Positions 20,936 to 29,505 of a stretch of DNA of 64,000 nucleotides are shown one piece after another. Location: assembly GCA_029939595.1 (NCBI GenBank), contig JAOZSQ010000001.1, positions 124,001-188,000 on the forward strand, in the 5' to 3' direction. Below the pieces are notes generated by a model. It was not told the origin of the DNA and did no database searches. It was given only the letters and a program-made list of their open reading frames with translations. The first letter of the stretch is position 1. Each line of letters starts with the position of its first letter. The stretch is from EX4572-165 sp002254885 (GTDB lineage: Archaea > Thermoplasmatota > E2 > DHVEG-1). A program made the translations under genes and the position numbers.

Positions 20936-23520
20936 TAACTAAAAAAGTCCTCCAAACTAACAGTTTTTTCATCATATTGCCAGCGGACCGCTTTTAATAT
21001 TGCTTTTAAAGGTGCCAAAAACGTCTTCTCAAATTGTTTTTCATAATCATTATTTACTATTTTAGCTAATTCATCTGGATATTCATCGTCTACACATGCA
21101 ACCACATGACTGTTTAACATATTGGGTTCTTGTAGATAACAAAATTTTATTTTTTCTTTGTCATTTATTAATCTGTATTTTTTTGTTAAATCGTTATCTG
21201 TGACGAATTTATTATATACTAAAGATGCCTTCACATGGATAGGTAACGCCTTACTGTTTAATGTATATTCTCCAAAATTAACGCTACGAGGGAAAGCAAT
21301 TGTTACAAAATTTTGGGATTTAAATTTTTGTTTAAGTATTGTAATATAATCAAATACTTCTTGTTTTTCTACACGTTCCAAAATCATTTTTAAAACATGT
21401 GTCAATTCATCTCTTATATATTGGGGTGTACTTGTTCGGACAACCTCAATTCCCCTTACCTTTGCTTCATATTCATCAATATTCTTTCCATCATCCCAAA
21501 CCAATTTCATAATATAATGTTTCTTAGCTGTGAATATAGAATTATCTGAAATGATCTCAAACGCCATTTTAAAGTCATTTTTATAGGCATTACAATATTT
21601 AGTTAGTTTTGCATAAAATTCATCAATAACTGGTTGAATAACATTTTTGTTATACCCAATAAGAAACTCTCTAACCTCAGATGTTACATTTGGGTTAACC
21701 CCTTTTTGTTTGGAAATTAATTCGTCAAAACTTAAAAAGATACTATCAGTGTCTTCATATATTACAGGAACTCCCAATTTACGTTCAACATAGTCTGCAC
21801 AACCACGAATACAAACTTGCCCCATACTAGTAACCGCTTCTGCCAATCTAACATCAAAAAAGGTAAAATATTGATTTGCTAGTGCCCCATATAAAGCATT
21901 AATAAGAATCTTTAACGAGTAATCTTTGGCTTTTACTGATGCATGAAGTTTTCTTAAATCAGAAACATTTACAAATTCTTTAAATGAATCCGACTTAGTG
22001 ATTTTATCTATTTCATCGCCCAATTCAGATTTCTTTCTTTTCGCTGCTTTTCTTTCTAAAAATATTCTTTCAATTGATTCGGGAATAAACCCATAATGAT
22101 CTTTCTTATAAAATGTTCCATTGGCACAAAAACAAACATTATGTTTTTTCAATATAGGTTCAATTTCTTCCAGATAATCTACATATGGTTTATCATTTTT
22201 AAATCCAACACATTTTTCAATTGATCCAAATTTACTTCTAATTGCTTGTAATTCTGGATGTAGTTCAGATTCATCTATAAGTGTTTCGGGTGAGATATTA
22301 AACATTCTGATTTGTCCAGGATATGAACTTTCAATATCCCATACAACGGTCCAACCATAAGTAGAAGGTAAAATATTTTTTACAAATCCTCCAGGATATG
22401 GTCTAAATATATTATCCGACTCCGAAGGAAAAGCTATATTCTTTTTTAATAATTCATTATAAAGTAAATGTTTCCATATTCGCACCGTACCAAAACAGTC
22501 TTCAACATTAACCTTTGCAAGATATGCTATTAAAATTATAAGATTTAGATATTTCAATTTTTTATCCATATCATAAATCCCTCTAACATCTTGCATGTTA
22601 TACTCAATAAACAAAGAGAAATTCCTATTATAAAGATCTTGTAAATTTTTATATCCTTGAACTTTATAATCAAGTTTTTGTCTGCTTTTATCTTTAAATT
22701 CGGCTTTTAGTATATTATCAAGTGTATAACTTTCTCTTGATTTTTGAGTATATTTTTTATACATTAACAAATAATCAAGTGTTTGAATGCCTGGAAGAGC
22801 ATATTGGTTGGTTTTTTTGCCTTTATAATCAGTTGATTCTCTGGTCTTGATATAACCAATGGGTGATAATCGTTTTGCATTCTTTTCACCTATTAGTTTT
22901 GTTATTCTATTAACAATATAAAGTATATCAAAAGCATTTATATTCCAACCAGTGATAATATCTGGATAGTCCCGTTCCCAAAAAGAAAGAAATTGATTCA
23001 ACATATCTATTTCATTATCACATTTTTTATAAAACACATTATCTTCTTTTGGTTTAAAAACTTCCTTATATGCGAAAACAAATAGTTTATTACTATTGTA
23101 ATTATGAATAGTTATAGAAAGGATTTTTTGCTCGGCTTCGTGCGGCATTGGAAATCCATCTGATGAATCAACTTCTATATCAATAATAAATATTCGCATT
23201 GCTTCTAATTGGGATTCTAGTTCACCAGAATACTTTTCAGCAACGAATTGGTAAGTTGGATGTATGTTGTTGTAGATTTTTTGTTCTAGGTAGGATAGTT
23301 CACGTTTTCTTTCTTTCCATTCTGAAACGCTTTCACATCTATCAAGAAAAACATGTTTACCATTTATGGTTTTCCAACCGGTGGGTTCCCCGACTTCAAT
23401 TCCAATGCGGGGCTGGTATTCAATTTTTTCTTTTTTTCGTATACCGTTTTCTATGTAACGATGATAAATTTTTGAACCTTTCAATTCTACACATGTATAA
23501 ACTCGGTTCTGTTTTTGCAT
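20935..23520 (-). CDS. Family B DNA polymerase
   Basis: 861 residues, slightly shorter than T4 gp43 (898). Proofreading exonuclease motifs: F-I-I-D-I-E-V (Exo I, about 110), G-W-N-I-N-A-F-D (Exo II, about 194) and Y-N-M-Q-D-V-R (Exo III, about 306). Polymerase motif A is W-D-I-E-S-S-Y-P-G (about 395), motif B K-I-L-I-N-A-L-Y-G (about 541), motif C Y-E-D-T-D-S (about 599). It replicates phage DNA with gp41-like helicase and gp32. A promoter with a 19-base start element lies 74 bases upstream, so it is probably one of the first replication genes to be expressed. Confidence 0.97.
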   Translation of the reverse strand: MQKQNRVYTCVELKGSKIYHRYIENGIRKKEKIEYQPRIGIEVGEPTGWKTINGKHVFLDRCESVSEWKERKRELSYLEQKIYNNIHPTYQFVAEKYSGELESQLEAMRIFIIDIEVDSSDGFPMPHEAEQKILSITIHNYNSNKLFVFAYKEVFKPKEDNVFYKKCDNEIDMLNQFLSFWERDYPDIITGWNINAFDILYIVNRITKLIGEKNAKRLSPIGYIKTRESTDYKGKKTNQYALPGIQTLDYLLMYKKYTQKSRESYTLDNILKAEFKDKSRQKLDYKVQGYKNLQDLYNRNFSLFIEYNMQDVRGIYDMDKKLKYLNLIILIAYLAKVNVEDCFGTVRIWKHLLYNELLKKNIAFPSESDNIFRPYPGGFVKNILPSTYGWTVVWDIESSYPGQIRMFNISPETLIDESELHPELQAIRSKFGSIEKCVGFKNDKPYVDYLEEIEPILKKHNVCFCANGTFYKKDHYGFIPESIERIFLERKAAKRKKSELGDEIDKITKSDSFKEFVNVSDLRKLHASVKAKDYSLKILINALYGALANQYFTFFDVRLAEAVTSMGQVCIRGCADYVERKLGVPVIYEDTDSIFLSFDELISKQKGVNPNVTSEVREFLIGYNKNVIQPVIDEFYAKLTKYCNAYKNDFKMAFEIISDNSIFTAKKHYIMKLVWDDGKNIDEYEAKVRGIEVVRTSTPQYIRDELTHVLKMILERVEKQEVFDYITILKQKFKSQNFVTIAFPRSVNFGEYTLNSKALPIHVKASLVYNKFVTDNDLTKKYRLINDKEKIKFCYLQEPNMLNSHVVACVDDEYPDELAKIVNNDYEKQFEKTFLAPLKAILKAVRWQYDEKTVSLEDFFS

Positions 23521-23572
23521 AGGTTGTCTCCTCTGTTAGTTATTTGTTTCTTATACCTCCATCAATAAATTC

Positions 23573-23591
23573 AACTTCACTGGTTAAAATT
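23573..23591 (-). promoter_or_regulatory. 19-bp start-site element, second copy
   Basis: Exact copy of the 19-mer at 2620-2638, again starting two bases after a -10 box. Spacing relative to the promoter is identical in both. Confidence 0.75.
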
Positions 23592-23593
23592 AT

Positions 23594-23623
23594 ATTATAC
23601 CCAAAAATTTGAAACTCTGTCCA
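23594..23623 (-). promoter_or_regulatory. Sigma-70-like promoter of DNA polymerase
   Basis: TGGACA (23618-23623) and TATAAT (23594-23599) with an 18-base spacer, in the gap between the endolysin and DNA polymerase genes. Confidence 0.8.
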
Positions 23624-23625
23624 GA

Positions 23626-24405
23626 TCACTTAACCATTTTTAAGTTTTCTTTTACTTGTCTCATCACATTAACTGTTTCTGTACTTTCTTCAACAGATTT
23701 TTTAACAAAAGAAAGAGTTGCTTTGGTTACTGTTTCAATCAATGCTTCTTCATTGATATCCGATTTACCACTAGGATATATAATTTCTATCATATCATCA
23801 TCAAATACTCTGAGATACCATCCCCAAATATAACATTCCATTTTTTCTCTTCGTTGTATGATACTATGATAATGCATACCTTGAAGTACATTTAAATATT
23901 TGAATACGTTTCTATCTGTTTTTTCTGTTCCTCTTTTTTTGATTAGCGCATCAACCATGCCCATTGTACCCTTTCCAATTTTACCATCTTCTTTAATATC
24001 ATCATAGTATTTTTCTTGATTATTAAATGCGTTAAGGGCAGCTTGAAGCCATTTAGAAGCTCTTTCAGTACCACAATTCACACCCGAATCAAACAGTTCA
24101 ATTGAACATAGTGGTAATTTTTCTCCTACCAAATCAAAATTGGGTTTGGACCAGTATTTGGATTTATAAAAATCTAAAACTTTTGCATGAAGTTCTTCAT
24201 GCCCCTTTAAACAATTTGGAAAATTCGGATCTTTTTTCATTCCATCCACAATTTTCCATCCATCCCAATCATCATGAAAATTTCTAGCTATTCCCATACA
24301 AGTTTCTCCACCTCTATCTCGTGGATCATTATCGTATGTTCCTTCAATTTTCATAGTTCTGTTATGGGACATTTCATATAATTCATGTTCTGTAAACTTT
24401 TCCAT
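23626..24405 (-). CDS. Endolysin, GH108-type N-acetylmuramidase
   Basis: 259 residues. I-E-G-T-Y-D-N-D-P-R-D-R-G-G-E-T (about 20-35) is the glycosyl hydrolase 108 signature; the Glu is the catalytic acid. I-E-L-F-D-S-G-V-N-C-G (about 103-113), A-S-K-W-L-Q-A-A-L-N and D-G-K-I-G form the second, peptidoglycan-binding-3 half. The last 50 residues are an extra amphipathic helical tail. It cleaves cell-wall glycan at lysis. No signal peptide, so a holin is needed; the small membrane protein at 24426-24755 upstream is a candidate partner. Confidence 0.92.
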   Translation of the reverse strand: MEKFTEHELYEMSHNRTMKIEGTYDNDPRDRGGETCMGIARNFHDDWDGWKIVDGMKKDPNFPNCLKGHEELHAKVLDFYKSKYWSKPNFDLVGEKLPLCSIELFDSGVNCGTERASKWLQAALNAFNNQEKYYDDIKEDGKIGKGTMGMVDALIKKRGTEKTDRNVFKYLNVLQGMHYHSIIQRREKMECYIWGWYLRVFDDDMIEIIYPSGKSDINEEALIETVTKATLSFVKKSVEESTETVNVMRQVKENLKMVK

Positions 24406-24425
24406 ATGTATTTCTCCTATATAGG

Positions 24426-24755
24426 TTAAAATTTGAACACTTTCAATATATCCTTTGTCATATCTTTAGACATATCTCTCATCTCTTTATTAAAATCTTT
24501 CATCTCTTTTCTAAATTCTTTCATATAAAGCCAATCATTATCATAATCTTTATCTAAAAAATGTTTTGGTTTTTTATTCCATACATTTAATTTATCATAA
24601 TAATAATTCTGTCTGATATTTTCTTTACATCGTTTAGGAAGTTCTTTTACTTTAAACCGATCAGGATCTTCCTTTAATAGTTTAAATATTTTTGTTCCAT
24701 AGTATTCTATTGTTAATATGAGAACAAAAACAAATACTAAAAATAATACTTTCAT
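24426..24755 (-). CDS. Membrane-anchored protein next to endolysin
   Basis: 109 residues: an N-terminal hydrophobic segment (about 3-19) then a long, charged helical region with M-K-D-F-N-K-E-M-R-D-M-S-K-D-M repeats. The anchor-plus-coiled-coil layout resembles an inner-membrane spanin, and it lies just upstream of the endolysin; a lysis role is inference. Confidence 0.55.
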   Translation of the reverse strand: MKVLFLVFVFVLILTIEYYGTKIFKLLKEDPDRFKVKELPKRCKENIRQNYYYDKLNVWNKKPKHFLDKDYDNDWLYMKEFRKEMKDFNKEMRDMSKDMTKDILKVFKF

Positions 24756-24910
24756 TTATTCTTTTTAGTTTTTTCCTTTTCTTTTTCTTCACACTCCTTG
24801 TCATTCGGATCACATTTTTTCGTGTCTCTATTGTTCCAAAAATCTCTAAAGGAAATAGCACCAGATGAACCAGTGGAATTTATCATGTCTGTTGTTGTAA
24901 CTCCTGACAT
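24752..24910 (-). CDS. Small protein with CDPxDxEC motif
   Basis: About 52 residues from the ATG at 24910 (GAGGGG before it). Contains I-S-F-R-D-F-W and then C-D-P-N-D-K-E-C followed by a Lys/Glu tail. Both features recur in the neighbouring gene (24910-25293), so the two are paralogous or share a targeting tag. Unrecognised. Confidence 0.55.
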   Translation of the reverse strand: MSGVTTTDMINSTGSSGAISFRDFWNNRDTKKCDPNDKECEEKEKEKTKKNK

Positions 24911-25293
24911 TATTTCCCCTCTTTTTTCTTCTTCAAACATTCATCATCTTCGGGATCACATTCTTCATCGGCAGGAGCTTCTTCCTCTCCACCGGCTGCG
25001 GGGGCTTCTTTTCCATCGGCAGGAGCTTCTTCCTCTCCACCGGCTGCGGGAGCCTCTTCACCATCTTTTGGTTCTTCTTCTTTAGCTTTATCTTTTGCTT
25101 CTTTAGCTTTTTTAGCCTTTTCTTTGTCTTCTTTTGCTTTCTTTGCAAGTTTTCGCTTGCATTCCGCCTCTTCAGGATCACAATCTGTATCTTCTAATCC
25201 TAATTTCTTTTTCTTTAAAAATTCTCTAAAGGAGACATGAGGAAGTTTTGTTTTATCTCCAACTCCTTTTGCTACATCTGTTGTATCAGCCAT
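24910..25293 (-). CDS. Repeat protein with two CDPxDxEC motifs
   Basis: About 127 residues from the ATG at 25293 (GGGAGTG before it). V-S-F-R-E-F-L-K near residue 20, then C-D-P-E-E-A-E-C (about 37), a Lys/Ala/Glu helix, a tandem A-P-A-A-G-G-E-E-E-A-P-A-D repeat, and C-D-P-E-D-D-E-C near the end. It shares layout with the preceding small gene. Probably unfolded or extended; function unknown. Confidence 0.6.
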   Translation of the reverse strand: MADTTDVAKGVGDKTKLPHVSFREFLKKKKLGLEDTDCDPEEAECKRKLAKKAKEDKEKAKKAKEAKDKAKEEEPKDGEEAPAAGGEEEAPADGKEAPAAGGEEEAPADEECDPEDDECLKKKKEGK

Positions 25294-25295
25294 TT

Positions 25296-25805
25296 TCACT
25301 CCCAAAACCAACATTTATATTTTAAATCAAAATCATCAGATGGTATACTTTGTTGTATGGTTTGTACTTCTTCTTCTGATTTTTGACTATAATGAGTCGT
25401 ATACTCTTCTTTATTTAGTTTTATTAACTTGATTAAGAAGTCTTCATAATCTCCTGACCGAACTCTGCCCATTGGTCTCTTTATCCTGGGAGTTGTGCAA
25501 TAATATCCATCTTCAAAAATCTTTCTCACACGACCATCTCTGATATGATCAAATTCGTCAAAATATTTACCAACCCATTCCTCATTTATATCCCTTTCAG
25601 TGGACATAGTAGAAAACGTCCCATATTTTACTTTTCTATGGTATCGTTTTGGTATATGAGGCAACACCTTTTCAGTAAAATTGTTTTTGTTGAAACTGAA
25701 AACATAGGCTTTTGTTATATCTTCATTTTCCAATTTTTCTACAATATCTTTAGCCAGCCTTGTTGATTTTCCACTTTCTTCTGCTGAAATTTCCAAGTAC
25801 ATCAT
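25296..25805 (-). CDS. Possible P-loop protein
   Basis: 169 residues. S-A-E-E-S-G-K-S-T-R-L-A near residue 7 resembles a Walker A loop (usual G replaced by A), followed by a helix and strand Y-V-F-S-F-N as in nucleotide kinases or small helicase-like ATPases. No clear Walker B. Stops one gene before the repeat protein. Unrecognised. Confidence 0.55.
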   Translation of the reverse strand: MMYLEISAEESGKSTRLAKDIVEKLENEDITKAYVFSFNKNNFTEKVLPHIPKRYHRKVKYGTFSTMSTERDINEEWVGKYFDEFDHIRDGRVRKIFEDGYYCTTPRIKRPMGRVRSGDYEDFLIKLIKLNKEEYTTHYSQKSEEEVQTIQQSIPSDDFDLKYKCWFWE

Positions 25806-25814
25806 TTTAACCCC

Positions 25815-26096
25815 TCAATTAAGTTTTTCAAAAATTATATGCATATCTTCATCCGGTTGAATCAACATAATTCGTTCTTCTTCATATGTTCCATCTTCAC
25901 AAACATATCGTTCATATTTCTTGTCCAGTTCAACAAAAAAAGCAGCGGTTATACCATCGGGCATATATTGAACTGTTCCTACACTTTCACAATCAAGTTC
26001 AGTAATTTCTAATGAAGCTAACCAAGATACTTTTACTTTATCTCCCAAGTTTATATCTTGGTTATTAACATCTTTTATTTGAAGATTCATTTTCAT
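25815..26096 (-). CDS. Hypothetical protein
   Basis: 93 residues, beta-rich with L-G-D-K-V-K-V-S-W and acidic second half; SH3-like barrel is possible. Overlaps the dUTPase stop by 4 bases, so it is cotranslated with it. Confidence 0.6.
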   Translation of the reverse strand: MKMNLQIKDVNNQDINLGDKVKVSWLASLEITELDCESVGTVQYMPDGITAAFFVELDKKYERYVCEDGTYEEERIMLIQPDEDMHIIFEKLN

Positions 26097-26602
26097 TTAC
26101 CTGTTGAACCAAATCCACCAGAACCTCTCTCAGTGGAATTCAACTCTTCAACAAATTCAACAAATGCATTTTCTTTTTTTCTTAAAATAGCTTGTGCTAC
26201 CTTCGCTCCTTTTAACTTCTGAAATTCTTCATCACCATTATTAAATTCGGTTTTTGTTTCTATAATAAACTCGCAATTTTCTACCTCTTTCTCTGCGATT
26301 CTAATTTTAGGAACATATCTCACTCTCATTTGCCAATTACCTCTATAGTCTGGATCTATGGTTCCTGGCGAATTTGGCATTACAAAACCGGATTTGGTAA
26401 ACGAACTCCTGGGAACAAGTTGGAAATAGTAATCATCAGGAATCTCTGTTTGAATACCAAGATCCAACGATATCAATCCATTTCCTTTATTTTCTATTCC
26501 CACACAAGTTAAATCATAACCTGCTGCTTCTGGATTTGCTTGTTCAAAAGTAGCGTCTGGATGAGTTTTTTTAACTTTTACATTCGTTGCTTTTACTATC
26601 AT
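26093..26602 (-). CDS. dut: dUTPase
   Basis: 169 residues, a trimeric-type dUTPase with five motifs: A-G-Y-D-L (27-31), P-R-S-S (65-68), G-T-I-D-P-D-Y-R-G (80-88), K-V-A-Q-A (motif IV) and R-G-S-G-G-F-G-S-T-G (P-loop-like motif V). A 20-residue insert before motif IV makes it longer than the usual 145-150. It hydrolyses dUTP to dUMP, keeping uracil out of phage DNA and feeding thymidylate; the phage also has a uracil-DNA glycosylase. Confidence 0.95.
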   Translation of the reverse strand: MIVKATNVKVKKTHPDATFEQANPEAAGYDLTCVGIENKGNGLISLDLGIQTEIPDDYYFQLVPRSSFTKSGFVMPNSPGTIDPDYRGNWQMRVRYVPKIRIAEKEVENCEFIIETKTEFNNGDEEFQKLKGAKVAQAILRKKENAFVEFVEELNSTERGSGGFGSTGK

Positions 26603-26612
26603 TTATTCTCCT

Positions 26613-26912
26613 TTAATAAAAGATTCTTCGGACCCAAGGATTCTTCCACCAAGGATTCCGATCTTCCCGTAGAAGCGCACTTCTAGCATTATACCTCGCA
26701 GGAATGCCACTTGGCAAATGTATACTTGCGCCTCTTGATAAAATAAGATCTGCGGCAGTCATATGTAAATCATTAGGTAAATTTGAAAAATCAAATGTAC
26801 CATCTAAACTACCTATAACCTCACCATTTTTAAAAAGTTTAATCATCCCCGAATATGTTAGTTTTGGAGTTGATTGCACAATGAGATCATTATTATTTGA
26901 AATTGTTATCAT
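26613..26912 (-). CDS. Hypothetical protein
   Basis: 99 residues, beta-rich first half and a basic aromatic C-terminus (N-P-W-W-K-N-P-W-V-R). Overlaps the ATP-grasp gene by 4 bases. No recognised domain. Confidence 0.55.
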   Translation of the reverse strand: MITISNNNDLIVQSTPKLTYSGMIKLFKNGEVIGSLDGTFDFSNLPNDLHMTAADLILSRGASIHLPSGIPARYNARSALLREDRNPWWKNPWVRRIFY

Positions 26913-27826
26913 GTTTCCAACTCAATTAGTTTATCAACAATCTTACTAACATCACAACCATATAATCCAGCTACATTAATACTACCAAGTTCAACCACTC
27001 GCAATTGTGGTTCGCTCATATATTTGAACTCAACAACATCCATTAAAAAGATATCACATGGAGTGTAATACGAACCGTTCCGGCGACCAATATGTTGTCC
27101 ACCCACACCATAAAGTTCTTCTCCATAAAGAGATGCTTTAGCAAAATCAATTACTTTTTGAGGAATTAATAAATCATCAGGATTTTTTACAAGATTCCCA
27201 TTTTGCATGTAAATACTACCAGTTACATATTTACAGTTTCCGTGTTCGCATCTTGCCATAACCAAACGATATTCTTTACCAAGATTTTTTGGTTCGGATA
27301 AAATAAGAAGATCTTCCATCGTAACATAATCGGTATCCAAATAACATTTTAACATCTGTTCAATAGTAACCACATTATATACGTCTCCTGTAAACTTTTT
27401 ATCGGCATCATCGGATTTACAAAATATTTGACCTTCGCCAGTATTAAGATTTGATAACCCAATTTTCTCAAAAAAGAATCCCGCCTGTTTATAAACTTCT
27501 TCAACTGTGGCAATTATATAATTATCATTTAAACACCAATCTCCAAACCTATTATAAACCACACTCATACGAAATTTGTTCCAGGGACAATAATCAACAA
27601 GTGTAAATTCTACTTGTTGATTTTTGACAAGATACTGCAAGCGTTTCATAGTATTCATTGAACCATAAAACATTACTTGATGCGAACCCAATTCTTTGAA
27701 AACTCTATCTTCATTGGTTATATTGATCATGGAAATCATATATTCTTGATTTCGGTAGTCTAATTGTTCTCCAATTTCATTACAAATCCCATTATCAAAT
27801 ACATCTCTTTCAAGTAGCCATTTCAT
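26909..27826 (-). CDS. ATP-grasp domain protein (DUF4343-like)
   Basis: 305 residues. The C-terminal half has the DUF4343/ATP-grasp layout: K-E-Y-R-L-V-M-A (about 190), V-T-G-S-I-Y (about 207), D-I-F-L-M-D-V-V (about 262), then R-V-V-E-L-G-S-I-N-V-A-G-L-Y, whose Glu and Asn would bind Mg-ATP. ATP-grasp enzymes join a carboxylate to an amine or thiol. The substrate is unknown. Similar proteins are seen in several large phages. Confidence 0.7.
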   Translation of the reverse strand: MKWLLERDVFDNGICNEIGEQLDYRNQEYMISMINITNEDRVFKELGSHQVMFYGSMNTMKRLQYLVKNQQVEFTLVDYCPWNKFRMSVVYNRFGDWCLNDNYIIATVEEVYKQAGFFFEKIGLSNLNTGEGQIFCKSDDADKKFTGDVYNVVTIEQMLKCYLDTDYVTMEDLLILSEPKNLGKEYRLVMARCEHGNCKYVTGSIYMQNGNLVKNPDDLLIPQKVIDFAKASLYGEELYGVGGQHIGRRNGSYYTPCDIFLMDVVEFKYMSEPQLRVVELGSINVAGLYGCDVSKIVDKLIELET

Positions 27827-27827
27827 T

Positions 27828-28100
27828 TTAATCCATAAATTTACTAAATTCGTTATCAGAAATTAAACCGTTTTTATGTTGTAATGCTTTTAATGCTTCT
27901 ACTGCTGGACGCATAACCAAATTATAACACTTATTACAAAGTAATTTTTCAACTTCTCTACCGGATACCGGATTCATGTCATTATCAACATATCCTCCCA
28001 TAAAACTTGCTGAATCGTCTAAATGACACAAATAACTAAATGAAGTGCCATTTCTACCTTTTATTTCTTTGCCACAGGCATCACACAAATATTTTATCAT
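27828..28100 (-). CDS. Zinc-binding hypothetical protein
   Basis: 90 residues. CDAC (residue 6) and CNKC (residue 54) with L-C-H between can bind one zinc. It overlaps the HD-domain gene by 20 bases. Unrecognised. Confidence 0.65.
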   Translation of the reverse strand: MIKYLCDACGKEIKGRNGTSFSYLCHLDDSASFMGGYVDNDMNPVSGREVEKLLCNKCYNLVMRPAVEALKALQHKNGLISDNEFSKFMD

Positions 28101-28677
28101 TTCCTTCCTTTAAAAATTCAATTTCATTTTTCATATTCTCTTTAGCATATGTATTAAAGCCAGCTATTGAAGGGTCATAATATATGATTTCTCGTCCAAT
28201 AAACCCCTCTAAAACTGCAATTCTCTTTTCAGCATAGGTAGAGTATGGAATAAATTTATATTCCATTCTAATGTCATTTGCGTACTCTTTATAGGTTTTT
28301 TCTGGAGCAGCCAAAACCATCAGGTCCAAATCCAAAAATCGTTTCCACCAATCGGGATATTCCCAACAAATTTTATGATCTTTAGTTACCAAAATCATTT
28401 GACCAATATCGTCAATTTCATAATGTCCCATTATTGGTTTTAAATCCTTCTTCATTCGTCTAACACTGAGTTTTTCATTATCATCACGAGTAGGATCATA
28501 AACAATATCATGATATAAAATAGCAAAATAAACTCTTAAATCTTGTTTATAATCCAATTTGAATTCGGTATCCTTTCTGGTTTCTTCCATATAATAAAGC
28601 ATATCTTCAATATGTTGTATTGTATGGTAATAACGGTGGGATTCAGAATATGATTGGGCGATTTTTGATGAGATCAT
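28081..28677 (-). CDS. HD-domain phosphohydrolase
   Basis: 198 residues with R-Y-Y-H-T-I-Q-H-I (about 15-23), then I-L-Y-H-D-I-V-Y-D (about 52-60), giving the His...HD metal site of the HD superfamily (COG4339-type predicted metal-dependent phosphohydrolases). Substrates in this group are usually nucleotides; the target here is unknown. Located after a zinc protein and before two small genes of the same operon. Confidence 0.85.
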   Translation of the reverse strand: MISSKIAQSYSESHRYYHTIQHIEDMLYYMEETRKDTEFKLDYKQDLRVYFAILYHDIVYDPTRDDNEKLSVRRMKKDLKPIMGHYEIDDIGQMILVTKDHKICWEYPDWWKRFLDLDLMVLAAPEKTYKEYANDIRMEYKFIPYSTYAEKRIAVLEGFIGREIIYYDPSIAGFNTYAKENMKNEIEFLKEGNDKIFV

Positions 28678-28679
28678 AA

Positions 28680-28946
28680 TTAGGAATGTTTAATTTTATT
28701 CCATTGCCGGATTGGAAGATTAATTGTAACCCGAATCATATCATCATTTTTATTAACTTCGGGTGTTGATCTAAATTTTTCTTCTTCAATTATTTGTGCA
28801 TTAGATATTATTTTACGTAATGATTTAAGTTCTTGTAATAAAGAAATAATCCGATTATATGTTCTATTCATCAGATTATTGTCTTCAATACGAGCAGAAA
28901 GATAACCAGATAATTCTATCTCTTCCAAATTAAAATTTAAATTCAT
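28680..28946 (-). CDS. Hypothetical protein
   Basis: 88 residues, helical, no Cys; ends with a beta segment R-V-T-I-N-L-P-I. Two bases before the HD gene. No recognised motif. Confidence 0.6.
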   Translation of the reverse strand: MNLNFNLEEIELSGYLSARIEDNNLMNRTYNRIISLLQELKSLRKIISNAQIIEEEKFRSTPEVNKNDDMIRVTINLPIRQWNKIKHS

Positions 28947-28948
28947 TT

Positions 28949-29437
28949 TTATCTCCCAAACCGATCAATATAGAAAGCAACTTTTTCAATATGCTTTCCA
29001 AGTTGATTAACACGAACTGCAACTGTTTCAATTTTAATCGCCAGTTTCCTGGAAACGGATCTCAATAAACTATCTTTTTCTATGGTTTTTATTTTATTTT
29101 TTTCTATTGACACAATTTCTCCATGTAACGGACAATTTTCAACTATGACATAATACCCATGAGGGTAATTATCATCATTATCCATTTTTGGACATTTACA
29201 ATGGGGAAGTTCCCAAAATCTGTGAAAATTCGCATCCTTTTCAAATTTCCAAGCTTCTTGTAGTTCAAATTCAATTTCGGACCACCTTTTCAAAAGTCGT
29301 TGTATTGTCTTTTTATTAGAAATTTTAGTATTTGATATTTGCTTGATGATGTTGGATCTTTTAGAATGAAGAGTATTTATTTCATTTCTTTCTTGTTCTG
29401 ATAGACCTTGCTTGTCTGCTAATGCTTCGTTTATCAT
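28949..29437 (-). CDS. Phage zinc-binding protein (CPKMDND motif)
   Basis: 162 residues: a helical N-terminal half, then H-C-K-C-P-K-M-D-N-D-D (about 84-94) and C-P-L-H-G (about 107-111), a Cys/His cluster I associate with widespread phage hypothetical proteins. Probably one zinc site. Function unknown. It may be transcribed from the promoter at 29477-29505. Confidence 0.7.
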   Translation of the reverse strand: MINEALADKQGLSEQERNEINTLHSKRSNIIKQISNTKISNKKTIQRLLKRWSEIEFELQEAWKFEKDANFHRFWELPHCKCPKMDNDDNYPHGYYVIVENCPLHGEIVSIEKNKIKTIEKDSLLRSVSRKLAIKIETVAVRVNQLGKHIEKVAFYIDRFGR

Positions 29438-29476
29438 TTTTTTCCTTTGGAATGGGTTTTAAACGAACTATTTTTA

Positions 29477-29505
29477 AGAATATCAACTTTCAGAAGGATT
29501 GTCAA
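29477..29505 (-). promoter_or_regulatory. Possible sigma-70 promoter
   Basis: TTGACA (29500-29505) and TATTCT (29477-29482) separated by 17 bases, overlapping the end of the histidine kinase frame and pointing to the genes at 28949 and below. Confidence 0.45.
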
